NCBI GenBank assembly: GCA_900548075.1
Contig: URJD01000003.1
Coordinates: 1-28,673, forward strand
Origin: an uncultured Collinsella sp.
GTDB lineage: Bacteria; Actinomycetota; Coriobacteriia; Coriobacteriales; Coriobacteriaceae
Length of the DNA stretch: 28,673 bases
Reading direction: 5' to 3'
This document shows, in pieces, positions 22,438-28,673 of this stretch (positions are counted from its first letter, which is position 1; each line of letters opens with the position of its first letter). The position numbers and the translations under genes are program-made. The notes beneath the pieces are model-generated. The model made no database searches. It was not told where the DNA came from and saw only the letters and a list, made by a program, of their open reading frames with translations.

Positions 22438-23298
22438 ATGACAACTTCGCCTTTGGCAAACCCCACGGCCACTAGGGAGCTGCTGGAGGAGTTTGGCCTT
22501 GCGACTAAGCATCGCCTGGGCCAGAACTTTCTAATCGACAATCATGTGATCGAGCGTATCTGCGAGCTTGCCGAGCTTGCAGGTGACGAGCGCGTACTCG
22601 AGGTGGGTCCGGGTTGTGGAACGTTGACACTTGCGTTGCTGCAGGAAGCGGCGTGCGTTACGTCCATTGAGGCCGATCCCGAGCTTGAGCCGGTGCTCGA
22701 TGCCCACGCCGCCGACTATGCCAACTTCCGCTTTATCATGGGCGATGCGCTCAAGGTGACGCCGGAGCAGATTGAGCAGGCCGCCGGTGGTGAACCCACG
22801 GTGTTTGTCGCGAATCTGCCCTATAACGTGGCGGCGACGATCATTCTTCAGTTCTTCCAGACGATGCCCGCGCTTAAGCGCGCTGTCGTCATGGTGCAAA
22901 AGGAGGTTGCCGATCGCATTGCCGCAACGCCGGGCAACAAGACCTATGGCGGCTACACGGCAAAGCTCGGCCTGTATGCGCAGGTGACGGGGCGCTTTGA
23001 GGTACCGCCGCGCTGCTTTATGCCGGCGCCGCATGTGGACTCGGCCGTCGTGCGTATCGACCGTGTTGGCGGCGCGCTGCCCGAAGGACTCGATCGCGAA
23101 TTTGTGGCCCGTGTGATTGATGCTGCATTTGCTCAGCGTCGCAAGACCATCCGCAATTCCATGAGCGCCAACGGTTTTGCCAAGGACGTGCTCGATGCCG
23201 CCTTTGAGGCTTGCGGTATCGCACCCACCACGCGCGCCGAGACGCTCGACGTCGCCGCCTTTGTCCGCTTGGCTCAGGAGCTAATCCATGACGCCTAA
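22438..23298 (+). CDS. rsmA: 16S rRNA dimethyladenosine transferase RsmA (KsgA)
   Basis: Protein of 286 residues that dimethylates A1518 and A1519 of 16S rRNA, late in 30S assembly. KHRLGQNFLIDNHVI near the N-terminus, the SAM-binding motif LEVGPGCGTLTLAL (about 55-68), IEADPEL, the catalytic NLPY (126-129), and VQKEVADRI with KTYGGYTAKLGLYA are present. The C-terminal helical domain has FAQRRKTIRNSM. AAGGAGG sits 5 nt before the ATG. The end overlaps tatD by 11 nt. Confidence 0.96.
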   Translation: MTTSPLANPTATRELLEEFGLATKHRLGQNFLIDNHVIERICELAELAGDERVLEVGPGCGTLTLALLQEAACVTSIEADPELEPVLDAHAADYANFRFIMGDALKVTPEQIEQAAGGEPTVFVANLPYNVAATIILQFFQTMPALKRAVVMVQKEVADRIAATPGNKTYGGYTAKLGLYAQVTGRFEVPPRCFMPAPHVDSAVVRIDRVGGALPEGLDREFVARVIDAAFAQRRKTIRNSMSANGFAKDVLDAAFEACGIAPTTRAETLDVAAFVRLAQELIHDA

Positions 23299-24205
23299 TG
23301 CCGAACGCGTGACGTTTACCAAAAAGAAGAAAACGGTGGCCTGCCCGGTGCCGCTGGCGCCGCTTGCCGACACACATGCACATCTGCTTTCGTTCTGGGG
23401 CAAGGATGTGCCCGAGACGCTCGTGCGTGCCAAGACGGCGGGCGTCGACCTGTTGGTGACGATGTTCGACCCCATCGCTGATAAACGCAGTGTGACGGAC
23501 TATAGCGACTGGCTGACGCGCGAGATTCTGCCGATGCAGGATATCCCGCAGATCAAGTATCTTGCCGGCGTGCATCCGTATGGCGCGCCGGACTATGCCG
23601 ACGACGTTCACGCACAGGTCGTTGCCGCACTCGATGATCCCTTATGCGCCGGTATTGGCGAAATCGGCCTGGACTACCACATGGACTATGACGACGATAT
23701 CGCGCCGGCACCCCATAACGTGCAGATTGACTGCATGGCGCGCCAGCTCGAGCTTGCCGTGTGCCGTAACGTGCCGGTGGAGCTACATCTGCGTCACGAG
23801 GACACGGACCAGGAGCGTACCTCGCACGTGGACGCCTACAACGTGCTTCGTGAGGTGGGCGTGCCCCAGGCCGGTTGTGTGCTGCACTGCTTTGGCGAGG
23901 ACCGCGCCACGATGGAGCGCTTTGTGGAGCTGGGCTGCTATATCGCCTATGGTGGTGCGGCCACCTTTAAGCGCAACGACGACGTGCGCGAGGCATTTGC
24001 GGCAACCCCACTCGATCGAATTTTGTTCGAGACGGATTGCCCGTATATGGCTCCGGAGCCCATCCGCGGTCTTGAATGCGAGCCCGCAATGATCTCCATT
24101 ACGGCAAACACGCTGGTCAACGACCGTGTCGATCGTACCGGCGAGGATGCTGAGGCAATCGCGCAAGCCGCTTGGGAAAATGCCTGCAAACTTTTTCAAA
24201 AATAG
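23288..24205 (+). CDS. tatD: TatD family metal-dependent hydrolase (putative DNase)
   Basis: Protein of 305 residues, a TIM-barrel metallo-hydrolase of the TatD/YcfH family. Metal ligands can be seen in order: DTHAH near residue 31, GEIGLDYH, VELHLRHE, VLHCFGE, and FETDCPYMAPEP. The segment after the third ligand reads HLRHEDTDQE instead of the common HxRDA, a small departure. The N-terminus carries about 25 extra residues (FTKKKKTVACPVP) before the barrel. CAGGAG precedes the ATG inside rsmA. The rsmA-tatD order is common in Actinobacteria. Confidence 0.93.
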   Translation: MTPNAERVTFTKKKKTVACPVPLAPLADTHAHLLSFWGKDVPETLVRAKTAGVDLLVTMFDPIADKRSVTDYSDWLTREILPMQDIPQIKYLAGVHPYGAPDYADDVHAQVVAALDDPLCAGIGEIGLDYHMDYDDDIAPAPHNVQIDCMARQLELAVCRNVPVELHLRHEDTDQERTSHVDAYNVLREVGVPQAGCVLHCFGEDRATMERFVELGCYIAYGGAATFKRNDDVREAFAATPLDRILFETDCPYMAPEPIRGLECEPAMISITANTLVNDRVDRTGEDAEAIAQAAWENACKLFQK

Positions 24206-24208
24206 TTC

Positions 24209-24237
24209 TTGCGTTCGCGATGGCGCTCCGTTATTCT
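24209..24237 (+). promoter_or_regulatory. Promoter of tRNA-Leu
   Basis: TTGCGT, a 17-nt spacer and TATTCT, ending 11 nt upstream of the tRNA 5' end. Confidence 0.65.
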
Positions 24238-24248
24238 AATTCCTGCAC

Positions 24249-24335
24249 GCGGGCGTGGCGGAATTGGCAGACGCGTACGGTTCAGGTCCGTATGGGGGCA
24301 ACCCCATGAAGGTTCAAGTCCTTTCGCCCGCACCA
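24249..24335 (+). tRNA. tRNA-Leu (anticodon CAG)
   Basis: Class II tRNA. Acceptor GCGGGCG with CGCCCGC; anticodon stem TACGG/CCGTA with loop TTCAGGT (anticodon CAG); long variable arm TGGGG-GCAA-CCCCA; T arm GAAGG-TTCAAGT-CCTTT. Discriminator A and an encoded CCA end at 24335. CCA is encoded here but not in the tRNA-Phe at 18340. Confidence 0.96.
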
Positions 24336-24346
24336 TTGAATGAAAG

Positions 24347-24371
24347 AGCTCCCAGCAATGGGAGCTTTTTT
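24347..24371 (+). terminator. Intrinsic terminator after tRNA-Leu
   Basis: AGCTCCCA (24347-24354) pairs with TGGGAGCT (24359-24366) around a GCAA loop, followed by six T. Confidence 0.9.
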
Positions 24372-24394
24372 GTTATGGGCCGTTTTTGGCAGAT

Positions 24395-24422
24395 TTGACA
24401 TATCGATTTCGCGCGGTAGATG
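24395..24422 (+). promoter_or_regulatory. Putative promoter at the edge of the 24428 element
   Basis: TTGACA (consensus -35), a 16-nt spacer and TAGATG. Initiation would fall at about 24428-24430, exactly where the left inverted-repeat arm begins. Together with 24428-24646 this fills the gene-free stretch 24372-24723. Confidence 0.4.
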
Positions 24423-24427
24423 CCCCT

Positions 24428-24646
24428 GTGGTCAAAAAGTGGCAAATATGAGTACTGACATGAAAATAGAGACATTTCATGAAGCCATTTTTGCTCATTT
24501 TACGCAACAGATGTACGCTAATTTGGCTCAACCTTGAGACAAAATGAAGTAATTTCGATAGACCTCGGGTTCAACGAGGCGATTTTGACCCAAATACGCT
24601 GTTACTAAACTGGTAACAGTACTCATATTTGGCCTTTTTTGACCAC
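24428..24646. repeat. 219-bp element bounded by 30-bp inverted repeats
   Basis: The left arm (24428-24457, beginning GTGGTCAAAAAG and ending AATATGAGTACTG) matches the reverse complement of the right arm (24617-24646) at 27 of 30 positions. Inside are further small palindromes: CATGAAA/TTTCATG (24459-24481), CTCAACCTTGAG near the centre (24527-24538), CTCG/CGAG, and CTGTTAC/GTAACAG. The interior is AT-richer than neighbouring genes. Each arm carries ATGAGTACT heading inward; both resulting mini-frames (29 and 32 codons) stop at the central palindrome and lack ribosome binding sites. It could be a MITE-like non-autonomous element or a structured RNA. No clear target-site duplication is visible. 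Confidence 0.7.
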
Positions 24647-24723
24647 GGGTCCTCTTGTTGGTGTCACACAGCTGCTTCGTGCGGGTATCCTAATGCCAAC
24701 GTGTGCCTATCAGAGGAGAGACC

Positions 24724-25662
24724 ATGCTGTTGTCCGGTATCATCGCCGCCCTTACCAGCCTTTTGATTCCCATCATCATTCTGTTGCTGCTGCTTCCCAA
24801 CGCCTGCTATGTCGTTGAACAACAGCATGCCGTGATCATCGAGCGCCTGGGCAAGTTCAATCGCATCGTCAATGCGGGCTTCCACATGAAGGTACCCGTG
24901 ATCGACCGCAAGGCCGCCACGGTGAGTCTGCGCACCATGAAAAACGGTTTTGGCATCGACGTTAAGACCCAGGACAACGTGACCATCGGCCTTGAGGTCT
25001 CTGCTCAGTACCACGTGAGCTATGACATGGGCGCCGGCCCGGCAGATTCGGGTATCTACAAGAGCTACTACATGCTGCAGGAGCCCGTCGACCAGATGCG
25101 TGACTTCATCACCGACGCCCTGCGCTCTTCGATTCCTGTCTACACACTCGATGAGGTCTTTGCCAAGAAGGATGACATCGCCAAGGATGTCAACGCTACC
25201 GTTTCCGAGCAGATGGCCGCCTACGGCTTCACCCTCGTGTCGACGCTCATCACCAAAATCGCACTGCCGACCGAGGTTGAGAACTCCATGAACGACATCA
25301 ACGCCGCCCAGCGCAAGCGCGCTGCGGCACAGGAGCTCGCTGAGGCAGACCGCATCAAGCGCGTCACCGAGGCGACCGCCGAGGCTGAGGCTATGGAAAA
25401 GGCGGGCGAGGGCATCGCCAACCAGCGCAAGGCCATCGCGCTGGGTATCAAAGATTCGCTCGAGATCATCCAGGAGACGGGGGTCGGTAACGACGAGGCC
25501 AACCAGCTGTTCATGTTTACGCAGTGGTCCGAGATGATGACGGAGTTCGCTCGCACGGGTAAAACCTCGACGGTCGTGCTGCCGAGCGACTTTTCGCAGT
25601 CGGCCTCGATGTTCGAGCAGATGCTGGCCGCCGGCAAAGTTCAAAACGATTCGAAGGAGTAG
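24724..25662 (+). CDS. SPFH/band-7 (stomatin-prohibitin) membrane protein
   Basis: Protein of 312 residues starting at the ATG at 24724, with AGAGGAGAG just upstream. An N-terminal membrane segment (about residues 3-27, very Ile/Leu-rich) is followed by the SPFH domain: VVEQQHAVIIERLGKFNRIVNAG, then VSLRTM, DNVTIGLEVSAQY and ALRSSIPVYTLDEV. A helical region rich in Ala and Glu (about 195-240) is typical of the coiled oligomerisation part. The family scaffolds membrane microdomains and often interacts with FtsH-type proteases; no NfeD-like partner is adjacent. A weak -10 (TATCCT, 24686-24691) is upstream. The gene ends 6 nt before rlmH. Confidence 0.9.
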   Translation: MLLSGIIAALTSLLIPIIILLLLLPNACYVVEQQHAVIIERLGKFNRIVNAGFHMKVPVIDRKAATVSLRTMKNGFGIDVKTQDNVTIGLEVSAQYHVSYDMGAGPADSGIYKSYYMLQEPVDQMRDFITDALRSSIPVYTLDEVFAKKDDIAKDVNATVSEQMAAYGFTLVSTLITKIALPTEVENSMNDINAAQRKRAAAQELAEADRIKRVTEATAEAEAMEKAGEGIANQRKAIALGIKDSLEIIQETGVGNDEANQLFMFTQWSEMMTEFARTGKTSTVVLPSDFSQSASMFEQMLAAGKVQNDSKE

Positions 25663-25668
25663 ACGCGC

Positions 25669-26139
25669 GTGAAATACACCGTCGTTTGCGTCGGTAAGCT
25701 CAAGGAGCGCTTTTGGAAGGACGCGTGCGCTGAGTACACCAAGCGCCTAGGTGCCTATGCCAAGGTGGATATCCGCGAGGTGGCCGATATCGACCCGGCT
25801 AAGGCGGGCGGCGTGGATGCCGCGCGCGACAAGGAGGGAGCGGCGATACTTGCAGCCCTGCCGCCTCGAGCGCATGTGATCCTGCTGGCCATTGAGGGCA
25901 AAGAGCGCTCGAGCGAGGAGCTTTCGGCGCGGCTCGATGATCTTATGCTGCGAGGCAATAGCGACATCGCCTTTGTGATTGGCGGATCGGACGGCGTGAG
26001 CGATGACGTGCGCGCACGAGCCGACGAGATGCTCAGCTTTGGACGCATTACCTTGCCGCATAACCTGGCGCGTGTGGTGCTGCTAGAGCAGATTTACCGT
26101 GCCTGCAAGATCAGTCGTGGCGAGCCGTATCACAAATAG
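25669..26139 (+). CDS. rlmH: 23S rRNA (pseudouridine1915-N3)-methyltransferase RlmH
   Basis: Protein of 156 residues, a small SPOUT methyltransferase that modifies pseudouridine 1915 in helix 69 of 23S rRNA. The start GTG has AAGGAG 9 nt upstream. VGKLKE at the N-terminus, LAIEGKERSSEE, FVIGGSDGVSDDV and the knot-forming C-terminus LPHNLARVVLLEQIYRACKI followed by GEPYHK are diagnostic. Length is typical (155-160). Probably co-transcribed with the SPFH gene. Confidence 0.96.
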   Translation: MKYTVVCVGKLKERFWKDACAEYTKRLGAYAKVDIREVADIDPAKAGGVDAARDKEGAAILAALPPRAHVILLAIEGKERSSEELSARLDDLMLRGNSDIAFVIGGSDGVSDDVRARADEMLSFGRITLPHNLARVVLLEQIYRACKISRGEPYHK

Positions 26140-26212
26140 GTCGGCAATACGAAACAATGGCGTGGGACAATACCTTTCGTTTTGAGGAATGTGTCTGAAA
26201 GGACTATGCGAT

Positions 26213-26983
26213 ATGAAGATTGGATTTGTCGGTTTTGGCAATATGGCGAGCGCTATGGCTGATGGCTGGATCGCTGCCGGTGTAGCTGCGAGCGACATGT
26301 GCGCCTGCGCGGGTCGCTACGACGCACTGGTTGAGCGCTGCGAGGCGCGCGGCATGGTCGCCTGCCACGATGCCGCCGAGGTTGTCGCCGCATCCGATAT
26401 CGTGGTCGCTGCGGTCAAACCGTACATGATCGAGAAGGTATTCGCCCCGCTCAAGGATGCTCTTGCCAAAAAGGTCGTTCTGTCGGTTGCCTGGACCTGG
26501 GACAGTGCCAAGTGGGAGCAGGTCCTGCCGGGCGTCGCGCATATCTCGACGGTGCCCAACACACCGGTTTCGGTGGGCGAGGGCGTCATCGCTTGCGAGA
26601 AGGCTTCCACGCTTAGTGATGAGCAGAGCACAGTGGTGCTTGATCTGCTTGGCAAACTCGGTGCGGTGGTCGAGCTCGATACGAGCCTGCTGTTTGTGGG
26701 CGGCACGGTGGGTGGTTGCGCTCCGGCATTTGTCGCCATGGCAATCGAGGCCCTGGGCGATGCAGCGGTCAAGCACGGTATCCCGCGTGCCGATGCCTAT
26801 CGCATTGTGAGCCAGATGGTGCTGGGTACGGCAAAGCTGCAGCTTGCAACTGGCCAGCATCCTGCGGCGATGAAGGATGCCGTATGCTCGCCCGGTGGTG
26901 CCACCATCAAGGGCGTCGTTGCGCTCGAGGACGCCGGCATGCGCAGCGCCCTGGTCAAGGCAATCGACGCAACTCTCCAGTAA
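26213..26983 (+). CDS. proC: Pyrroline-5-carboxylate reductase
   Basis: Protein of 256 residues that makes proline from 1-pyrroline-5-carboxylate with NAD(P)H. The ATG at 26213 has AAAGGA 9 nt upstream; an upstream in-frame start at 26189 lacks support. The Rossmann motif FVGFGNMASAMADG, VVAAVKPYMI, VPNTPVSVGEG, and the family signature SPGGATIKGVVALEDAGMR are intact. It is a little shorter than usual (about 265-270). A strong hairpin follows at 27050-27090. Confidence 0.95.
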   Translation: MKIGFVGFGNMASAMADGWIAAGVAASDMCACAGRYDALVERCEARGMVACHDAAEVVAASDIVVAAVKPYMIEKVFAPLKDALAKKVVLSVAWTWDSAKWEQVLPGVAHISTVPNTPVSVGEGVIACEKASTLSDEQSTVVLDLLGKLGAVVELDTSLLFVGGTVGGCAPAFVAMAIEALGDAAVKHGIPRADAYRIVSQMVLGTAKLQLATGQHPAAMKDAVCSPGGATIKGVVALEDAGMRSALVKAIDATLQ

Positions 26984-27141
26984 AACCGACCAAAAAAAGA
27001 CAGGTTTATTTTTGGCAGGTATTTTCTGCGGTTTTGTCCTTTTAGCGAAAAGTGCCCCGCAACTGGCTCAATTCCAGTTGCGGGGCGCTTGCGTTTGCCC
27101 GGATAAAACCGACCAAAATAAACCTGTCCCTTTTTGGTGGG
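26981..27141. repeat. Paired REP-like palindromes in inverted arrangement
   Basis: TAAAACCGACCAAAA occurs twice in the same orientation (26981-26995, overlapping the proC stop, and 27104-27118). GACAGGTTTATTTTTGG (26999-27015) is found inverted, one base shorter, at 27113-27128. Each unit folds: CCAAAAA/TTTTTGG in the first, and AACC-G-ACCAAAA with TTTTGGT-G-GGTT in the second, whose loop holds the inverted copy of the ACAGGTT core. Such pairs of palindromes of opposite sense around a hairpin resemble bacterial REP/BIME elements (inference). The second unit, read on the minus strand, is followed by TTTTAT and may terminate the small minus-strand gene. Confidence 0.65.
27050..27090. terminator. 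Strong hairpin between convergent proC and the small membrane gene
   Basis: A 17-bp stem (AAGTGCCCCGCAACTGG with its complement, one G-U) and a 7-nt loop. On the plus side only short T-runs follow; on the minus side TTTTCGC follows, so it could act in either direction. Confidence 0.6.
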
Positions 27142-27315
27142 TTAGTCCCAGAAGCTGTCTTCCTCATCCTCGGACTTGGGTCCGCGGTCGACGTACATCT
27201 TATGGGTACGCTTCTCCATTACAAAGGCAAGAATCGCAAATAACAGGATGCCGCCGGCGAAAAGGATGGCAAAACCGGTGCGGGTGCCAAACAAAAAGGA
27301 AAAAACTGCGTCCAT
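27142..27315 (-). CDS. Small single-pass membrane protein (57 residues)
   Basis: A minus-strand frame of 58 codons. The ATG (27313-27315) has AAGAAGG 6 nt upstream on the minus strand. Sequence begins MDAVFSFLFGTRTGFAIL, continues with a membrane segment (about residues 12-32, ILFAGGILLFAILAFV), then the basic MEKRTHKMYVDRGP and an acidic tail ending EDEEDSFWD. The sharp basic flank after the helix and acidic C-terminus look like a real protein. Family not identified; it may belong to a Coriobacteriia-restricted small-protein family (inference). It is divergent from serS. Confidence 0.75.
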   Translation of the reverse strand: MDAVFSFLFGTRTGFAILFAGGILLFAILAFVMEKRTHKMYVDRGPKSEDEEDSFWD

Positions 27316-27358
27316 TGGGTGCCTTCTTGCGTAGTTGAGTTGGGTCGTAAACGCTCAT

Positions 27359-27397
27359 AAGTATATACTTGCCCATACATGTACAAGGTTGCAACCT
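27359..27397. promoter_or_regulatory. Three palindromes in the shared upstream region of serS and the small membrane gene
   Basis: AAGTATATACTT (27359-27370), TACATGTA (27376-27383) and AGGTTGCAACCT (27386-27397) are all perfect palindromes within 39 bp. A TATACT (27364-27369) could be the -10 for serS with TTGGGT (27340-27345) 18 nt before it. The palindromes are probably operators or overlapping promoter elements. Confidence 0.45.
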
Positions 27398-27426
27398 AAA
27401 TGGAATGTATATCGCCGGAGGATCTA

Positions 27427-28673
27427 ATGCTTGATATCAAGTTTGTTCGCGAGAACCCCGATGCCATCGATGTCGCCATGGCTAACCGCCAGACGTCTTG
27501 GGATCGCGAGAAGTTCTTTGAGCTCGACGACGAGCGTCGTGCCGTCATCACCGAGGTCGAGGAGCTCCAGGCTACGCGCAATGCCGAGTCCAAGAAGATC
27601 GGCGCCCTGATGAGGGAGGGCAAGAAGGACGAGGCCGAGGCCGCCAAGGAGGCCGTGCGCGCCGTCAACGAGAAGATTGACGGTCTGGCCGAGCGCCGCA
27701 CCGCTCTCGAGCAGGAGCAGTACGACTTCATGGCTCACCTGCCCAACATTCCGTGCGATGCCACCCCGTACGGTAAGGACGAGGACGAGAACATCGAGCG
27801 TCGCCGCTGGGGCACCCCGCGCGAGTTCGACTTCGACTTTAAGCCGCACTGGGATCTGGGCACCGATCTGGACATCCTCGACTTCGAGCGCGGCAACAAG
27901 CTCTCCGGCAGCCGCTTCACCGTTCTCGGTGGCGCCGGCGCCCGTCTTGAGCGCGCCCTCATCAACTTCTTCCTCGATACGCACACCAGCCGTGGCTTTA
28001 AGGAGTGGTGGCCGCCTATCGTCGTCAAGCGTCAGACCATGTTCGGCACGGGCCAGCTGCCCAAGTTCGAGGACGACGCCTACCACGTCTCGGGTGACAA
28101 CTTCCTGATCCCCACCGCCGAGGTCGTACTCACCAACCTGCACGCCGGCGAGGTCCTCGATGCCGACACCCTGCCGCGCCGCTACACCGCCTTCACCCCC
28201 TGCTTCCGTGAGGAGGCCGGTTCCGCCGGTCGCGACACCCGCGGCATCATCCGTCAGCACGAGTTCGACAAGGTCGAGATGGTCAAGTTCGCTAAGCCGG
28301 AGGAGTCCGACGAGGAGCTCGAGAGCATGACCGCCGAGGCCGAGTACCTGCTGCAGCAGCTGGGCCTTCCATATCGCGTGATTAGCCTGTGCACCGGCGA
28401 CTTGGGCTTCTCTGCCCGTCAGACCTACGACGTCGAGGTCTGGCTGCCGAGCTACAACGCCTACAAGGAGATCAGCTCCTGCTCCAACTGCGGTGACTTC
28501 CAGGCTCGCCGCGCCAACATCAAGTATCGCGACCCCGAGAACTTCAAGGGTTCGCGCTACCTGCACACTCTCAACGGTTCCGGCCTGCCGGCCGGCCGCA
28601 CCATGGCCGCCATTCTGGAGAACTACCAGAACGCCGACGGCACCATCACGATCCCCGAGGTTCTGCGTCCCTA
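27427..28673 (+). CDS. serS: Seryl-tRNA synthetase, cut by the window end
   Basis: At least 415 residues are visible and the frame is open at the last base, so only the last few residues are missing from an enzyme of about 425. Class II synthetase that charges tRNA-Ser. The ATG is 5 nt after GGAGG. An N-terminal long coiled-coil arm (about 30-100, charged heptads such as KEAVRAVNEKIDGLAE) binds the tRNA; motif 2 is FREEAGSAGRDTRG (from Phe260), and motif 3 is NGSGLPAGRTMAAILENYQ. SCSNCGDFQARR is also in place. Confidence 0.96.
   Translation, partial: MLDIKFVRENPDAIDVAMANRQTSWDREKFFELDDERRAVITEVEELQATRNAESKKIGALMREGKKDEAEAAKEAVRAVNEKIDGLAERRTALEQEQYDFMAHLPNIPCDATPYGKDEDENIERRRWGTPREFDFDFKPHWDLGTDLDILDFERGNKLSGSRFTVLGGAGARLERALINFFLDTHTSRGFKEWWPPIVVKRQTMFGTGQLPKFEDDAYHVSGDNFLIPTAEVVLTNLHAGEVLDADTLPRRYTAFTPCFREEAGSAGRDTRGIIRQHEFDKVEMVKFAKPEESDEELESMTAEAEYLLQQLGLPYRVISLCTGDLGFSARQTYDVEVWLPSYNAYKEISSCSNCGDFQARRANIKYRDPENFKGSRYLHTLNGSGLPAGRTMAAILENYQNADGTITIPEVLRP

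Noticed and set aside
24443..24622. Two inward mini-frames of 29 and 32 codons inside the inverted-repeat element as genes
   Set aside because: Both start on the ATGAGTACT of the repeat arms but have no ribosome binding site, and their sequences do not resemble each other or a known peptide. Kept only as a curiosity of the element.
27052..27243. 63-codon plus-strand frame after proC
   Set aside because: It crosses the hairpin and REP-like unit and overlaps the better-supported minus-strand membrane protein gene.

Overview
The window reads as chromosome of a high-GC actinobacterium of the class Coriobacteriia, most likely Collinsella or a close relative. This is inferred from the strong G/C third-position bias (which makes very long antisense open frames), frequent GTG starts, AGGAGG-type ribosome binding sites, and the mix of gene families. 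I could not run a search, so the genus is an inference. There are no rRNAs, CRISPR arrays or recognisable insertion sequences.

Layout. 1-258 is the 3' end of an unrecognised gene. It converges on, and overlaps by its stop codon, a DUF559-like (PD-(D/E)XK) nuclease-like gene on the minus strand, whose upstream region carries a long inverted repeat. Pyruvate kinase (minus) follows, divergent from a Ca2+-type P-type ATPase whose leader can fold so that its whole Shine-Dalgarno is paired. RsgA, the ribosome-assembly GTPase, comes next and ends in a clear terminator.

From about 7.85 to 17.6 kb lies one tightly coupled tad/flp pilus operon: cpaB, cpaE/tadZ, cpaF/tadA, tadB, tadC, a Flp pilin, a membrane-anchored protein, a second pilin-like peptide, a TadE-like protein with a disturbed 5' end, a large TadG-like protein, another TadE-like protein, and a DUF192 protein. 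Most junctions overlap by 1-4 nt. Four of the small proteins share an A-Q-x-T-x-E processing-like motif. No prepilin peptidase is present in the window.

After the tad locus come a small toxin-antitoxin-like pair (RelE/BrnT-like plus ribbon-helix-helix), tRNA-Phe(GAA), and a conserved-looking housekeeping stretch: a GH5-like protein lacking its acid/base glutamate, rsmI, metG, rsmA, tatD, tRNA-Leu(CAG), an SPFH/band-7 protein, rlmH, proC, a 57-residue membrane protein on the minus strand, and the beginning of serS, which runs off the window. rsgA, rsmI, rsmA and rlmH all act on the ribosome, and metG, serS and two tRNAs serve translation, so apart from the pilus locus this is mainly a translation and core-metabolism neighbourhood.

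The most interesting non-coding structures are the SD-sequestering ATPase leader (3544-3645), a 219-bp element bounded by 30-bp inverted repeats (24428-24646), paired REP-like palindromes (26981-27141), the inverted repeat upstream of the nuclease-like gene (1380-1507), and three palindromes in the serS upstream region (27359-27397). The most interesting coding anomaly is a probable 2-bp slip in a CG run at the start of tadE (14178-14190).
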